Shown here: piece after piece, positions 23,050 through 32,416 of the stretch | Numbering within the stretch: position 1 is the stretch's first letter | How the letters are laid out: each line of letters opens with the position of its first letter | Assembly (NCBI GenBank): GCA_910585215.1 | Contig: CAJUDQ010000019.1 | Coordinates: 24,446 to 57,156 of the forward strand | Direction: 5' to 3' | From: an uncultured Lachnospiraceae bacterium | GTDB lineage: Bacteria > Bacillota > Clostridia > Lachnospirales > Lachnospiraceae | DNA length: 32,711 nucleotides | Notes under the pieces: model-generated | Told to the model about the DNA's origin: nothing | Database searches by the model: none | Seen by the model: the letters and a program-made list of their open reading frames with translations, nothing else | Made by a program: the position numbers and the translations under genes

Positions 23050-24270
23050 ATGTATATCAAATCATTGGAGTTAAACAATTTCAGAAATTATAACAGCCTT
23101 AATATCTTATTTGAAAATAGCACAAATATTCTTTATGGAGATAATGCACAGGGGAAAACAAATATATTGGAATCTATCTATCTTGCCGCTACAACTAAAT
23201 CACACAGAGGAAACAAAGACAGAGAGGTAATTATGTTTGACCATGAGGAAGCGCATATTAAGCTGATTGTAATAAAACAAAATGTTCCTCTGAGAATTGA
23301 CATGCATTTAAAAAAAAATAAAACAAAGGGAATTGCTGTCAATGGAATTCCAATAAAAAAGGCAAGTGAACTATTTGGAATGTTGAATGTTGTTTTTTTT
23401 TCACCGGAGGATTTAAATCTTATTAAAAATGGTCCGTCTGAAAGAAGAAGATTTATTGATATGGAATTGTGTCAGCTTGATAAAATTTATGTGCATAATC
23501 TTATTACCTACAACAAAGTATTAAATCAGAGGAATAAGCTGTTAAAAGATATTGGATATGCGCATCGCAGGGCCGATTTGATAAATACGCTTGATGTTCT
23601 TGATATACAGCTTGCCAGATATGGAAAAGAAATTATCAATCGAAGAGAGAAATTTATTCAGCAATTAAATCATATTATTTGTAAAATACACAGTAAAATA
23701 ACAGATAAAAAAGAAAATTTAGTCATCCGGTATGAGCCGAATTTAAGTGGGAATAATATAAGAGTAGAAAACATAAAGGAAAATAAAAGAAAGGAAAATT
23801 TCGTAAGCGGAAATAATACAGGTAAAAATTATATAAGCAAAAATATGATAAGTGGGAACTTCATAAGCGAAAGCTTGATATATGAAAGCCTGGTACATAA
23901 CCGCGACAGAGATTTAAAACTTGGCAGTACAAGTGCAGGTCCGCATAGAGATGATATCGGATTTTACAATTATGATATGGATATCAGAAAATTCGGAAGT
24001 CAGGGCCAGCAGAGAACTGTCGCCCTATCACTTAAATTATCGGAAATTGAATTAGTCAGACAGGTTATAAAGGACGTACCTGTACTTCTTTTGGATGATG
24101 TGCTTTCAGAGCTTGATGGCAACAGACAAAAGCATCTTCTGGACAGTATAGACAATGTACAGACGATTATCACCTGTACCGGACTGGATGAATTTATTGA
24201 AAACAGATTTACAATCAACAATGTGTACAAAGTTATAAATGGCACAATAGAAAGGAGCAGCAATGAGTAA
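23050..24270 (+). CDS. recF: DNA repair protein RecF with pentapeptide-repeat insertion
   Basis: A 406-residue SMC-like ATPase that loads RecA at gaps together with RecO and RecR. Walker A is GDNAQGKTNILES, near the N-terminus after YIKSLELNNFRNY. The ABC signature region reads STSAGPHRDDIGF, followed by FGSQGQQRTVALSLKL, and Walker B is PVLLLDDVLSELD. It is longer than the usual ~360-370 residues because residues 233-282 are an N/S/I/K-rich insertion of ten pentapeptides just before the signature region. ATG 23050 has GGAG 7 bp upstream; the six-codon-longer frame from 23032 contains that site. The stop overlaps the gyrB start by 8 bp. Confidence 0.96.
   Translation: MYIKSLELNNFRNYNSLNILFENSTNILYGDNAQGKTNILESIYLAATTKSHRGNKDREVIMFDHEEAHIKLIVIKQNVPLRIDMHLKKNKTKGIAVNGIPIKKASELFGMLNVVFFSPEDLNLIKNGPSERRRFIDMELCQLDKIYVHNLITYNKVLNQRNKLLKDIGYAHRRADLINTLDVLDIQLARYGKEIINRREKFIQQLNHIICKIHSKITDKKENLVIRYEPNLSGNNIRVENIKENKRKENFVSGNNTGKNYISKNMISGNFISESLIYESLVHNRDRDLKLGSTSAGPHRDDIGFYNYDMDIRKFGSQGQQRTVALSLKLSEIELVRQVIKDVPVLLLDDVLSELDGNRQKHLLDSIDNVQTIITCTGLDEFIENRFTINNVYKVINGTIERSSNE
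23746..23895 (+). repeat. 15-bp tandem repeat array inside recF
   Basis: Ten consecutive 15-bp units, for example AGCGGAAATAATACA, AGCAAAAATATGATA, AGTGGGAACTTCATA and AGCGAAAGCTTGATA. All are in frame and encode SGNNI-RVENI-KENKR-KENFV-SGNNT-GKNYI-SKNMI-SGNFI-SESLI-YESLV. The period and A-rich style match the array in the FHA gene. Confidence 0.88.
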
Positions 24271-26197
24271 TAATAACAGTCAAAATTATGGCGGTGATCA
24301 GATTCAGATTTTGGAGGGGCTTGAAGCTGTAAGGAACACACCGGGAATGTATATCGGGAGTACTTCGTTAAAGGGCCTTCATCATCTGGTTTATGAAATC
24401 GTTGATAATGCGGTTGATGAAGCACTGGCAGGAGCCTGTTCCTCTATTGAGGTTGAAATTAACGAGGGAGATATTATTACGGTAAAGGATGACGGGCGCG
24501 GGATTCCGGTTGAAATTAATACAAAAACTGGCAGACCGGCAGTAGAAGTGGTATTTACAGTGCTTCATGCAGGTGGAAAATTTGGCGGCGGTGGATATCA
24601 GGTTTCCGGCGGACTTCATGGAGTGGGTGCATCTGTGGTAAATGCATTGTCTGAATGGCTGGAAGTAAGGGTTTGTCGTTATGGAAAGATACATTATCAG
24701 CGTTATGAACGCGGACAAATTATGAATGATTTGGAAGTAATAGGAACCTGTGATGCTGATTTTACAGGAACTTCGATTACGTTCAAAGCAGATTCTACGA
24801 TTTTTGAGGATACGGTCTATGATTTTGATACCATGAGTACAATGCTTCGGGAAACTGCATTTTTGACAAGAGGGTTGAAAATTATTTTCAGGGATAATCG
24901 AAATGCGGAAGATAAAAAAGAAAAGATTTATCATTATGAGGGCGGAATTAAAGAGTTTGTTACCTATCTGAATAAAGGAAAAACACCTCTTTTTGAACAG
25001 GTAATCTACTGTGAGGGAACAAAAGAGGATATTTATGTAGAGGTTGCTTTTCAGCATAACGATTCCTATACTGAAAATACATATGCCTTTGTAAATAATC
25101 TGATTACTCCTGAAGGAGGAACTCATCTGGAAGGGTTTAAAAGGGCTTTGACAAAAACGTTTAATGATTATGCAAGAGCAAATAAGCTGTTAAAGGAAAG
25201 CGAGCAGAATCTCAGTGGTGAAGATATCAGAGAAGGACTGACGGCTATTATCAGTGTAAAAGTGAAAAAGCCGCAGTTAGAGGGCCAGACAAAGCAGAAG
25301 CTTGGAAACAGTGAGGCAAGAACTGCCGTTGACAGTGTAGTCAGTGAACAGTTGAAGTATTTTCTTGAACAAAATCCTCAGGTGGCAAAAATTATCTGTG
25401 AAAAGTCGATTCTTGCGCAAAGAGCAAGAGATGCTGCAAGAAAAGCAAGGGATATCACGAGAAGCAGAAAAACAGCTCTTGACGGAAACGGGCTTCCGGG
25501 AAAGCTTGCTGACTGTTCCGATAAAAATCCTGAGAATTGTGAAATTTTTATTGTAGAGGGTGATTCTGCGGGAGGTTCTGCAAAAACAGCAAGAAGCAGA
25601 GCAACACAGGCGATTCTTCCACTTAGAGGCAAGATTTTAAATGTAGAAAAGGCAAGAATCGACAAAATTCTTGGCAATGCGGAAATCAAGGCCATGATTA
25701 CTGCTTTTGGAACAGGGATTCATGAGGATTTTGATATTGAAAAATTAAGATATAATAAAATTATTATTATGACAGATGCTGATGTGGACGGTGCACATAT
25801 TGCCACTCTTCTTCTGACCTTTATGTACAGATTTATGCCCCGTTTAATCAAGGATGGGCATGTATATCTTGCAACTCCTCCGCTTTTTCAGATAACAAAA
25901 AATAAAAAGGTCTGGTATGCTTATACAGATGAAGAACTGGCGGAAATTCTTACGGAAATCGGAAGAGATAATAACAACAAGATTCAGCGGTATAAGGGAC
26001 TTGGAGAAATGGATGCGGACCAGCTCTGGGAAACTACCATGGACCCGAAAACAAGAATATTAAAAAAGGTTCAGTATGATGAGGATTTAAAATCAGAAAT
26101 TGACCTGACGTTTACTACATTAATGGGAGACCAGGTAGAACCAAGACGTGAATTTATTGAAGCAAATGCAAAATTTGCTCAGAATTTGGATATTTAA
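24263..26197 (+). CDS. gyrB: DNA gyrase subunit B
   Basis: 644 residues, the compact Gram-positive form. GyrB supplies ATP hydrolysis for negative supercoiling. The GHKL ATPase motifs are present: EIVDNAVDEALAG, DDGRGIP, and GGKFGGGGYQVSGGLHGVGASVVNAL. The transducer follows, with QTKQKLGN. The TOPRIM domain has EIFIVEGDSAGGSAK, LPLRGKILNVEKA and the metal site MTDADVDGAHI. The C-terminus ends RREFIEANAKFAQNLDI. AAAGGAG sits inside the end of recF, and ATG overlaps the recF stop, so the two genes are coupled. gyrA follows 15 bp later. Confidence 0.98.
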   Translation: MSNNNSQNYGGDQIQILEGLEAVRNTPGMYIGSTSLKGLHHLVYEIVDNAVDEALAGACSSIEVEINEGDIITVKDDGRGIPVEINTKTGRPAVEVVFTVLHAGGKFGGGGYQVSGGLHGVGASVVNALSEWLEVRVCRYGKIHYQRYERGQIMNDLEVIGTCDADFTGTSITFKADSTIFEDTVYDFDTMSTMLRETAFLTRGLKIIFRDNRNAEDKKEKIYHYEGGIKEFVTYLNKGKTPLFEQVIYCEGTKEDIYVEVAFQHNDSYTENTYAFVNNLITPEGGTHLEGFKRALTKTFNDYARANKLLKESEQNLSGEDIREGLTAIISVKVKKPQLEGQTKQKLGNSEARTAVDSVVSEQLKYFLEQNPQVAKIICEKSILAQRARDAARKARDITRSRKTALDGNGLPGKLADCSDKNPENCEIFIVEGDSAGGSAKTARSRATQAILPLRGKILNVEKARIDKILGNAEIKAMITAFGTGIHEDFDIEKLRYNKIIIMTDADVDGAHIATLLLTFMYRFMPRLIKDGHVYLATPPLFQITKNKKVWYAYTDEELAEILTEIGRDNNNKIQRYKGLGEMDADQLWETTMDPKTRILKKVQYDEDLKSEIDLTFTTLMGDQVEPRREFIEANAKFAQNLDI

Positions 26198-26212
26198 GGG
26201 AGGTACTGATAA

Positions 26213-28777
26213 ATGGACGAGAATATTTTTGATAAGATTCATGAAGTAGACTTGAAAAAGACTATGGAGGAATCTTACATACAATATGCAATGAGTGTAA
26301 TTGCAGCAAGAGCGCTCCCTGACGTAAGAGATGGATTGAAGCCGGTTCAGAGAAGAATTTTGTTTTCTATGATAGAATTGAATAATGGACCAGATAAGCC
26401 GCATAGAAAATGCGCTCGTATTGTCGGAGATACCATGGGTAAATATCATCCTCATGGCGACAGTTCGATTTATGGAGCTCTGGTAAATATGGCGCAGGAA
26501 TGGTCAACAAGATATCCTCTGGTAGACGGTCATGGCAATTTTGGTTCTGTAGACGGAGACGGCGCTGCCGCCATGCGTTATACAGAGGCAAGACTCAGCA
26601 AGCTTTCCATGGAGATGCTGGCAGATATCAATAAAAATACGGTAGATTTTGTCCCGAATTTTGATGAGACAGAAAAAGAGCCAACGGTGCTTCCAGCGAG
26701 ATTTCCAAATCTTCTGGTCAATGGTACAAACGGAATTGCCGTAGGAATGGCTACCAATATTCCACCTCATAATTTAAAAGAAATTATTGGTGCAGTAGTA
26801 AAAATTATTGACAATAAAATCAATGAAGACAGAGAAACAGAGATTGACGAACTGCTTCCAATTGTAAAAGGTCCTGATTTTCCAACTGGCGGTGAAATTC
26901 TTGGCACAAAAGGCATCAATGAAGCTTATCGCACAGGAAGGGGAAAAATAAAGGTACGTGCTATTTCAAATATTGAAACAATGGAAAACGGAAAATCACG
27001 AATTATTGTAACAGAGCTTCCATATATGGTAAATAAGGCAAGATTGATTGAAAAAATTGCTGATATGGTTAAAGATAAAAAAATAGACGGGATTACTGCA
27101 CTGAGAGATGAATCAAATAAAGAAGGAATGCGTATTGTCATAGAACTGAGGCGTGATGTAAATGCCAATATTATTTTAAAGCGTCTGTATAAACATACAC
27201 AGCTTCAGGATACTTTCGGCGTCATTATGCTTGCCCTTGTAAATAATGAACCAAAAGTGCTAAATCTTAAGAATATGCTTGATAATTATCTTCATCATCA
27301 GGAAGATGTGATTACAAGAAGGACAAAATATGATTTAAACAAGGCAGAAGAAAGAGCTCATATTTTAGAGGGGTATTTGATTGCACTTGATAATATTGAT
27401 GAAGTAATTAAAATTATTCGTTCTTCGAGAACCACGCAGGATGCAAAAAACGGATTAATGGAAAGATTTGGCCTTTCAGACAGACAGGCGCAGGCGATTG
27501 TTGATATGAGACTGCGCACGCTGACAGGGCTGGCGAGAGAAGATATTGAGAATGAATATGCAGAGCTGAAAAAAACCATTGACTATTTAAGGGGAATTTT
27601 AGCTGATGAAAAGAAACTTCTTGGAGTAATACGGGAGGAAATTCTTGAAATATCAGGAAAATATGGAGACGACAGAAGAACAAGCATTGGCTATGATGAG
27701 GAGGATATTACTGTGGAAGACCTTATTCCAAGGGAAAATACAGTGATTGCCATGACAAAATTAGGCTATATAAAAAGAATGACAGTGGATAACTTCAAGT
27801 CTCAGAATCGTGGTGGAAAAGGCATCAAAGGCATGCAGACGATTAATGATGATTATATTGTAGAACTGATGATGACGACTACACATCACAATCTTATGTT
27901 TATTACCAATACTGGAAGAGCATATAAGATAAAGGCCTATGAAATACCGGATGCCAGCAGAACATCAAGAGGAATTGCAATTGTAAATCTGATTCAGATG
28001 GAAGCAGGCGAAAAGGTAACAGCAATGTTTCCTGTCAGTGAATTTAATGAAAATTCATTTCTATTAATGGTAACAAAAAACGGAATTGCAAAGAAAACTC
28101 CTCTGATAGAATATGCAAATATTCGAAAGAAGGGACTGCAGGCGATAAGTTTAAGAGATGATGATGAACTGATTGAGGTAAAGAAAACTCAGAATAATGA
28201 TACTGCGATGCTTATTACAAAGTATGGCCAGTGTATTAAGTTTAAGGTCAGCGATGTTCGAAGAACCGGAAGAAATTCAATCGGTGTAAGAGGGATTAAT
28301 CTTGCTGAGCGTGATGAAGTAGTTGCAATGCAGCTTGAAAGTCAGGGAAACGCTCTGTTATTTGTAACAGAGAACGGCATGGGAAAACGTACACTTACTT
28401 CTGAATTTACTCTACAAAGAAGAGGCGGAAAAGGTCTGAAATGTTATAAGATTAATGAAAAAACAGGAAATATTGTAGGGGTAAAGGCTGTAAATGAAGA
28501 CAATGAAATTATGCTGATTACTACAGAAGGAATTATTATTCAGATGCAGGTTGGTGGAATTTCCATGCTCAGCAGAATCACTTCAGGTGTAAAGCTTATG
28601 GATATCAGCAAGGAGGATATCGTGGTTGCAAGTATTGCAAAGGTGAGACAGAAGCCGGAACAGATACAGGAAAGTTCTGAAGATATTCCAGATGAAGATG
28701 ACCTGCCGGAAGATTTTGAAGATGACATGGAGGAACTGGAAGAGGAAGTATTGTCAGAATCTGAGCCGGAAGAATAA
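26213..28777 (+). CDS. gyrA: DNA gyrase subunit A
   Basis: 854 residues; cuts and rejoins DNA with GyrB. The N-terminal domain has SYIQYAMSVIAARALPDVRDGLKPVQRRIL and the quinolone-region segment HPHGDSSIYGALVNMAQEWSTRYPLVDGHGNFGSVDGDGAAAMRYTEAR, with the catalytic tyrosine in the final MRYTEAR. The C-terminal DNA-wrapping domain carries the gyrase-defining box QNRGGKGIKGM and related blades. A strongly acidic tail (about the last 35 residues, DIPDEDDLPEDFEDDMEELEEE) follows; in E. coli such a tail modulates wrapping. GGGAGG precedes ATG. A terminator follows at 28914. Confidence 0.98.
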   Translation: MDENIFDKIHEVDLKKTMEESYIQYAMSVIAARALPDVRDGLKPVQRRILFSMIELNNGPDKPHRKCARIVGDTMGKYHPHGDSSIYGALVNMAQEWSTRYPLVDGHGNFGSVDGDGAAAMRYTEARLSKLSMEMLADINKNTVDFVPNFDETEKEPTVLPARFPNLLVNGTNGIAVGMATNIPPHNLKEIIGAVVKIIDNKINEDRETEIDELLPIVKGPDFPTGGEILGTKGINEAYRTGRGKIKVRAISNIETMENGKSRIIVTELPYMVNKARLIEKIADMVKDKKIDGITALRDESNKEGMRIVIELRRDVNANIILKRLYKHTQLQDTFGVIMLALVNNEPKVLNLKNMLDNYLHHQEDVITRRTKYDLNKAEERAHILEGYLIALDNIDEVIKIIRSSRTTQDAKNGLMERFGLSDRQAQAIVDMRLRTLTGLAREDIENEYAELKKTIDYLRGILADEKKLLGVIREEILEISGKYGDDRRTSIGYDEEDITVEDLIPRENTVIAMTKLGYIKRMTVDNFKSQNRGGKGIKGMQTINDDYIVELMMTTTHHNLMFITNTGRAYKIKAYEIPDASRTSRGIAIVNLIQMEAGEKVTAMFPVSEFNENSFLLMVTKNGIAKKTPLIEYANIRKKGLQAISLRDDDELIEVKKTQNNDTAMLITKYGQCIKFKVSDVRRTGRNSIGVRGINLAERDEVVAMQLESQGNALLFVTENGMGKRTLTSEFTLQRRGGKGLKCYKINEKTGNIVGVKAVNEDNEIMLITTEGIIIQMQVGGISMLSRITSGVKLMDISKEDIVVASIAKVRQKPEQIQESSEDIPDEDDLPEDFEDDMEELEEEVLSESEPEE

Positions 28778-28810
28778 GAACCATTACAGGAAAATTATCT
28801 TAAAAGTCAA

Positions 28811-28893
28811 TATAGACAGAATATTAATATAAATGGGATATAATATAAACGGAATATTAATAGAAACAGGATACTGATAGAAACAAAATATAG
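28811..28893 (+). repeat. 16-17 bp tandem repeats after gyrA
   Basis: Five degenerate units: TATAGACAGAATATTAA, TATAAATGGGATATAA, TATAAACGGAATATTAA, TAGAAACAGGATACTGA and TAGAAACAAAATATAG. They occupy the start of the 298-bp gap after gyrA, before the terminator. Noncoding. Confidence 0.75.
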
Positions 28894-28913
28894 TAGCTGG
28901 TGGTAAAGTGGGG

Positions 28914-28944
28914 CTGTTGCAAAAAGAAACTTATTTTGCAACAG
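28914..28944 (+). terminator. Terminator of the gyrBA transcript
   Basis: CTGTTGCAAAA pairs perfectly over 11 bp with TTTTGCAACAG around a 9-nt loop; a T-rich tract (TACCATTTTACTTTT) follows. Confidence 0.8.
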
Positions 28945-29014
28945 TACCATTTTACTTTTATGCTTAGATTCAAAATATTTATATATTTTTCAGAAAATAT
29001 CAATAGGATTAGAG

Positions 29015-29043
29015 TTGTTAGAAATGATAAAATAGGGTATGAT
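29015..29043 (+). promoter_or_regulatory. Promoter for the membrane-anchored unknown gene
   Basis: TTGTTA (29015-29020), a 17-bp gap, then TATGAT (29038-29043), 32 bp before the start codon and downstream of the gyrA terminator. Confidence 0.6.
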
Positions 29044-29075
29044 AAAAGAAAAAATGAAAAGGATTAAGAGATACG

Positions 29076-29951
29076 ATGAAGGATATAGCAAAGAAAATAA
29101 ATGCATTTATGTTAAAGTATGGTGGATATTCGCTTCTGATTGCAGCAGTAGCTACAATTTCATTTTTTGCAGTTTTGCAGTGGGCAAATGATTATGTAAA
29201 GGAAAAAACAGGAGAACTGGTTATAGAGGTTGCTGAGGACGGGACTTTATCAGTACCATATCATTATGATGACAAAGAAAAAGTCTATATTTTATGGGAA
29301 ACCGATGGTGGAAGTATCAGAGCAGAAAATAAAACAGATATATTTAAAGAACAAAAAGAAAATAAAGAAGCAAGAAGGGGATATTACAGCTATTCATTAT
29401 CAAATGAAACTGCAAAATGGAGTCCTGAGGATGCAGATGGAAATGTATATGGAACTGCCACTGTACGGGCAGTTTTGTATGAAAGAGATGAGGAAAATAT
29501 ATATAAGCTGGAAAATTATGTAACAGAGGTGACAATGACGCTTACTTATAAGGATGGAAAGATAGAAAAAACAGAAGACAGGCTGTTCAGTAATCCTGTC
29601 AGAAATAACAGTGATGAGAAATGGTCCCAGATATACTGCGTGGAAGAAACAGAAGACAGAATTACATATCGATATCGAACAGGACAGAAAATAAATGAAA
29701 AAGATACTTTGATTTTGTGCTGGCAGACAAATCAGAATATTTTATCAGAGACAGATTATGCAAATGGTCTTCTGCCAAAATGTGAGGTGGTGAAAGAAAA
29801 AGAAAATCTGAATTTGATAAAGGCTTCTACAATGATTACATGTGAAAAAGGAGTAACAGGTATTTCTGCTTATTTAATAGATGAAAAAATTTATAATGAA
29901 AAAGAAATCAAGGAAGAAGATAAAATATATCCGGCATTTATTAAGGAATAA
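29076..29951 (+). CDS. Membrane-anchored extracytoplasmic protein of unknown function
   Basis: 291 residues that I do not recognise. One N-terminal transmembrane segment (about 16-36, YGGYSLLIAAVATISFFAVLQWA) follows a lysine-containing start, so the remaining ~250 residues should face outside. They are rich in charged residues and alternating strands (LVIEVAEDGTLSVPYHYDDKEKVYILWETDGG, ATVRAVLYERDEENIYKLENYVTEVTMTLTYKDGKIE), suggesting a beta-sandwich-like fold. Two segments (KVYILWETDGGSI and DTLILCWQTNQNIL) look alike and may be an internal duplication of one domain. It has its own promoter and stands between gyrA and the chemotaxis receptor. Confidence 0.75.
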   Translation: MKDIAKKINAFMLKYGGYSLLIAAVATISFFAVLQWANDYVKEKTGELVIEVAEDGTLSVPYHYDDKEKVYILWETDGGSIRAENKTDIFKEQKENKEARRGYYSYSLSNETAKWSPEDADGNVYGTATVRAVLYERDEENIYKLENYVTEVTMTLTYKDGKIEKTEDRLFSNPVRNNSDEKWSQIYCVEETEDRITYRYRTGQKINEKDTLILCWQTNQNILSETDYANGLLPKCEVVKEKENLNLIKASTMITCEKGVTGISAYLIDEKIYNEKEIKEEDKIYPAFIKE

Positions 29952-30001
29952 AGAAAACTGAATAGTGGAAAAAACAAAGCTATTAAAAATAAAAAAACGG
30001 T

Positions 30002-30030
30002 TTGACTTTATATGGTTACATTGTTATAAT
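30002..30030 (+). promoter_or_regulatory. Strong promoter of the chemotaxis receptor gene
   Basis: TTGACT (30002-30007), a 17-bp gap, then perfect TATAAT (30025-30030), 42 bp before the start. It reads as a housekeeping sigma promoter rather than a sigma-28 (motility) promoter. Confidence 0.8.
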
Positions 30031-30071
30031 GTTACAATATTTTTATTTCATGGAACCAGGAGGACTTTATA

Positions 30072-32213
30072 ATGTCAAAAGAAAAAAAGAAAGCCAACAC
30101 TGAGATAACAAACAGTTTAAGCAAAAAAATTATTTCCAGACTTGTCGTTATTGTTGCAGTGATATTTTTTATTATTGTAACAATATCAGGATTAATTTCA
30201 CTTAATTCTCTGACTGATTTAACAAGTAATAGACTGGTATCTGTTGCATATGAAAATGCATTTTTAATTCAGAATAATATTGAAAATGCATATGGTCAGG
30301 CAATGGGATTTGCAAACTCTTTGAAAAATATTTCTGAGCTGCCGCCAGAAGAACAAAGAGATGCCATTGATAATGCTTTGGCAGGGGTATTATCAGGAGA
30401 TGAAAATTTTACAACTGTATTTGCATATTTTGAATTAAATAAAATTGCAGATGAAAACGGTCAGCCTTATAGCGTTCATAAGAGAGATATTGCCTATGAA
30501 GCAATTGCTTATCCAGATGAAAAGGGAACAGGCATTACCTTTGAAAAACATGAGGATGCTTTTGATAACTTTGAAAAAGAATATTATATGCAGATTAAAT
30601 CTTCGGGAAAACCTTACCTTATGGAGCCATATGTATATCAGCTGCGGGGAGATGATATTATGATGATTAGTATTATCGCACCTGTTTATGATGCTGAGGG
30701 GAATTTTTTTGGCGTAGCGGGTTGCGATGTAGCTTTGGCAGATATGCAAACACAACAGTATGCCAGTACCGGATATGAATCTACGCATATGGTAGCACTG
30801 GCAGAAGATGGAACTATTCTTTTGGATACTTATGATCGGTCGAAAGTTGGAAAGTCAGCATCTGAGGCCGGATATAAAGATATTGTTACAGACAGCGAAG
30901 CCTTAAAATCTATGGAAGATGGTCCATATGTCAACAGTTTGTCGATTATTGATAATCATACCACAAATTTTGCTACTGATAAAAGGGGAATTTCTGTGAT
31001 TGTTCCTTTAAAAATGAGTGGAGGGAATTATTGGGTATTATATATGTCTATTGACAAAAGTGAATTTAATGTAGCCATTTTTATTGATATTTTGAAATTA
31101 ATGCTGGCTGTTATCTTATTTGGAGGATTATTACTCTATATTATTTATTATATTATTAAAAAATCATTGGCGCCTGTTGAAACAATTGTAAATGGTGCTT
31201 CTTTATTGGAAGAAGGAAAATTGAAAATTAATGTTGATGTAGATACAGATGATGAATTGGGTCGTTTGGCAAGAGTGATTAATCATATCAGTGTTACAAT
31301 TGATAATTATGTAAATGATATTTCTTATCAGCTTTCCGAAATGGCGGAAAATAATATGGATATTGCAATTAATCAGCAGTATATTGGAGATTTTATACCA
31401 ATTCAGACTTCTATTGAAAAGATAACGGATTCTTTAAATAGTACGCTTCACGAAATTATTCTTTCAGCTGACGAAGTTGCATCTAATTCGGTTCGCGTTT
31501 CTTCCGGAGCACAAGGCCTTTCAAAAGGTGCCGCAGAACAGGCTGCTGCTGTAGATGAACTGGCAGCATCGATAGAAAATCTTTCAGAGGATGTTTCTGC
31601 CAACGCAGATGATGCACAAAAGGCAAATGAAACTGTTATGGAAGTAAGCAGAAGAATTGAAAAAAGCAATGATGAAATGAAGAAATTAGTTCAGGCAATG
31701 TCGGATATTCGCAATGCTTCAGCAGAGATAGAAAATATTATTAAAACAATAGAAGATATCTCTTCTCAAACGAATCTTCTATCATTAAATGCTTCTATTG
31801 AGGCGGCAAGAGCAGGTGATGCGGGAAAGGGATTTGCTGTAGTTGCAGATGAAATCAGAGATTTGGCAACAAAAAGTGCAGAGGCAGTTAATCAGACCGC
31901 TTCTTTAATTGGAAATTCTCTTGAGGCTGTAAGAAATGGAACAGCGATTGTCAATGATACTGCGGATTTTCTGATGACAGTTGTGGAAGGTGCAAAAGAA
32001 ATATCTGTTTCTGTAGATAAAATCAGTGATGCTTCTCAAAATCAAAAAAGAATTTTGCAGGAGCTGACAAAGGGCGTAAATTTGATTGAAAAGGTAGTTC
32101 AGACAAATAATATTTCTGCACAGGAAAGTGTTGTTACAAGCGAAGAATTATCCCAGCAGTCGAAGCGTTTACATAGTTTGGTAAATAAATTTCATTTAAA
32201 GGATTTAGAGTAG
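30072..32213 (+). CDS. Methyl-accepting chemotaxis protein (Cache-type sensor)
   Basis: A 713-residue transmembrane chemoreceptor that signals to CheA/CheW. Membrane segment 1 is at about 23-45 (VVIVAVIFFIIVTISGLISL). A large extracellular sensor of about 290 residues follows and looks like a double-Cache domain (YMQIKSSGKPYLMEPYVY, ISIIAPVYDAEGNFFGVAGCDVAL). Membrane segment 2 is at about 340-365. A HAMP domain and a long signalling coiled coil come next, with the conserved hairpin tip IEDISSQTNLLSLNASIEAARAGDAGKGFAVVADEIRDLA. There is no C-terminal CheR-docking pentapeptide. AGGAGG precedes the ATG. The ligand cannot be read from sequence; Cache sensors often bind amino or organic acids. 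Confidence 0.96.
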   Translation: MSKEKKKANTEITNSLSKKIISRLVVIVAVIFFIIVTISGLISLNSLTDLTSNRLVSVAYENAFLIQNNIENAYGQAMGFANSLKNISELPPEEQRDAIDNALAGVLSGDENFTTVFAYFELNKIADENGQPYSVHKRDIAYEAIAYPDEKGTGITFEKHEDAFDNFEKEYYMQIKSSGKPYLMEPYVYQLRGDDIMMISIIAPVYDAEGNFFGVAGCDVALADMQTQQYASTGYESTHMVALAEDGTILLDTYDRSKVGKSASEAGYKDIVTDSEALKSMEDGPYVNSLSIIDNHTTNFATDKRGISVIVPLKMSGGNYWVLYMSIDKSEFNVAIFIDILKLMLAVILFGGLLLYIIYYIIKKSLAPVETIVNGASLLEEGKLKINVDVDTDDELGRLARVINHISVTIDNYVNDISYQLSEMAENNMDIAINQQYIGDFIPIQTSIEKITDSLNSTLHEIILSADEVASNSVRVSSGAQGLSKGAAEQAAAVDELAASIENLSEDVSANADDAQKANETVMEVSRRIEKSNDEMKKLVQAMSDIRNASAEIENIIKTIEDISSQTNLLSLNASIEAARAGDAGKGFAVVADEIRDLATKSAEAVNQTASLIGNSLEAVRNGTAIVNDTADFLMTVVEGAKEISVSVDKISDASQNQKRILQELTKGVNLIEKVVQTNNISAQESVVTSEELSQQSKRLHSLVNKFHLKDLE

Positions 32214-32243
32214 AAAAATCTGGATTAAAAATTATATAAAAAG

Positions 32244-32281
32244 GAAGTATGAGCTTTTGGTTTTTCCATGGTTCATACTTC
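32244..32281 (+). terminator. Terminator after the chemotaxis receptor
   Basis: GAAGTATGA pairs over 9 bp with TCATACTTC and is followed by GTTTTTTG; the loop is 20 nt. Confidence 0.8.
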
Positions 32282-32334
32282 GTTTTTTGTCAAAGAGAGA
32301 GGTTTAAAATTTTTTATTTTAAAATAAAAAACTG

Positions 32335-32363
32335 TTGACAAACTTATAATAAGCAGTTATAAT
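32335..32363 (+). promoter_or_regulatory. Promoter of tRNA-Ser
   Basis: Perfect TTGACA (32335-32340) and perfect TATAAT (32358-32363) at a 17-bp spacing, about 54 bp before the mature tRNA 5' end. Confidence 0.88.
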
Positions 32364-32416
32364 AAATTTTGTTTCACGTAAGTGATACAAAATTCATATT
32401 GGAACTGTTTTAATTC

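Noticed and set aside
24368..25126. 252-codon open frame antisense to gyrB
   Set aside because: It lies fully inside gyrB, has no ribosome-binding site or recognisable domain, and is best explained by the codon use of gyrB.
32370..32396. Possible fourth parS (TTTCACGTAAGTGATACA)
   Set aside because: Only one half-site matches; the palindrome is broken, unlike the three perfect sites. It is probably part of the tRNA leader.
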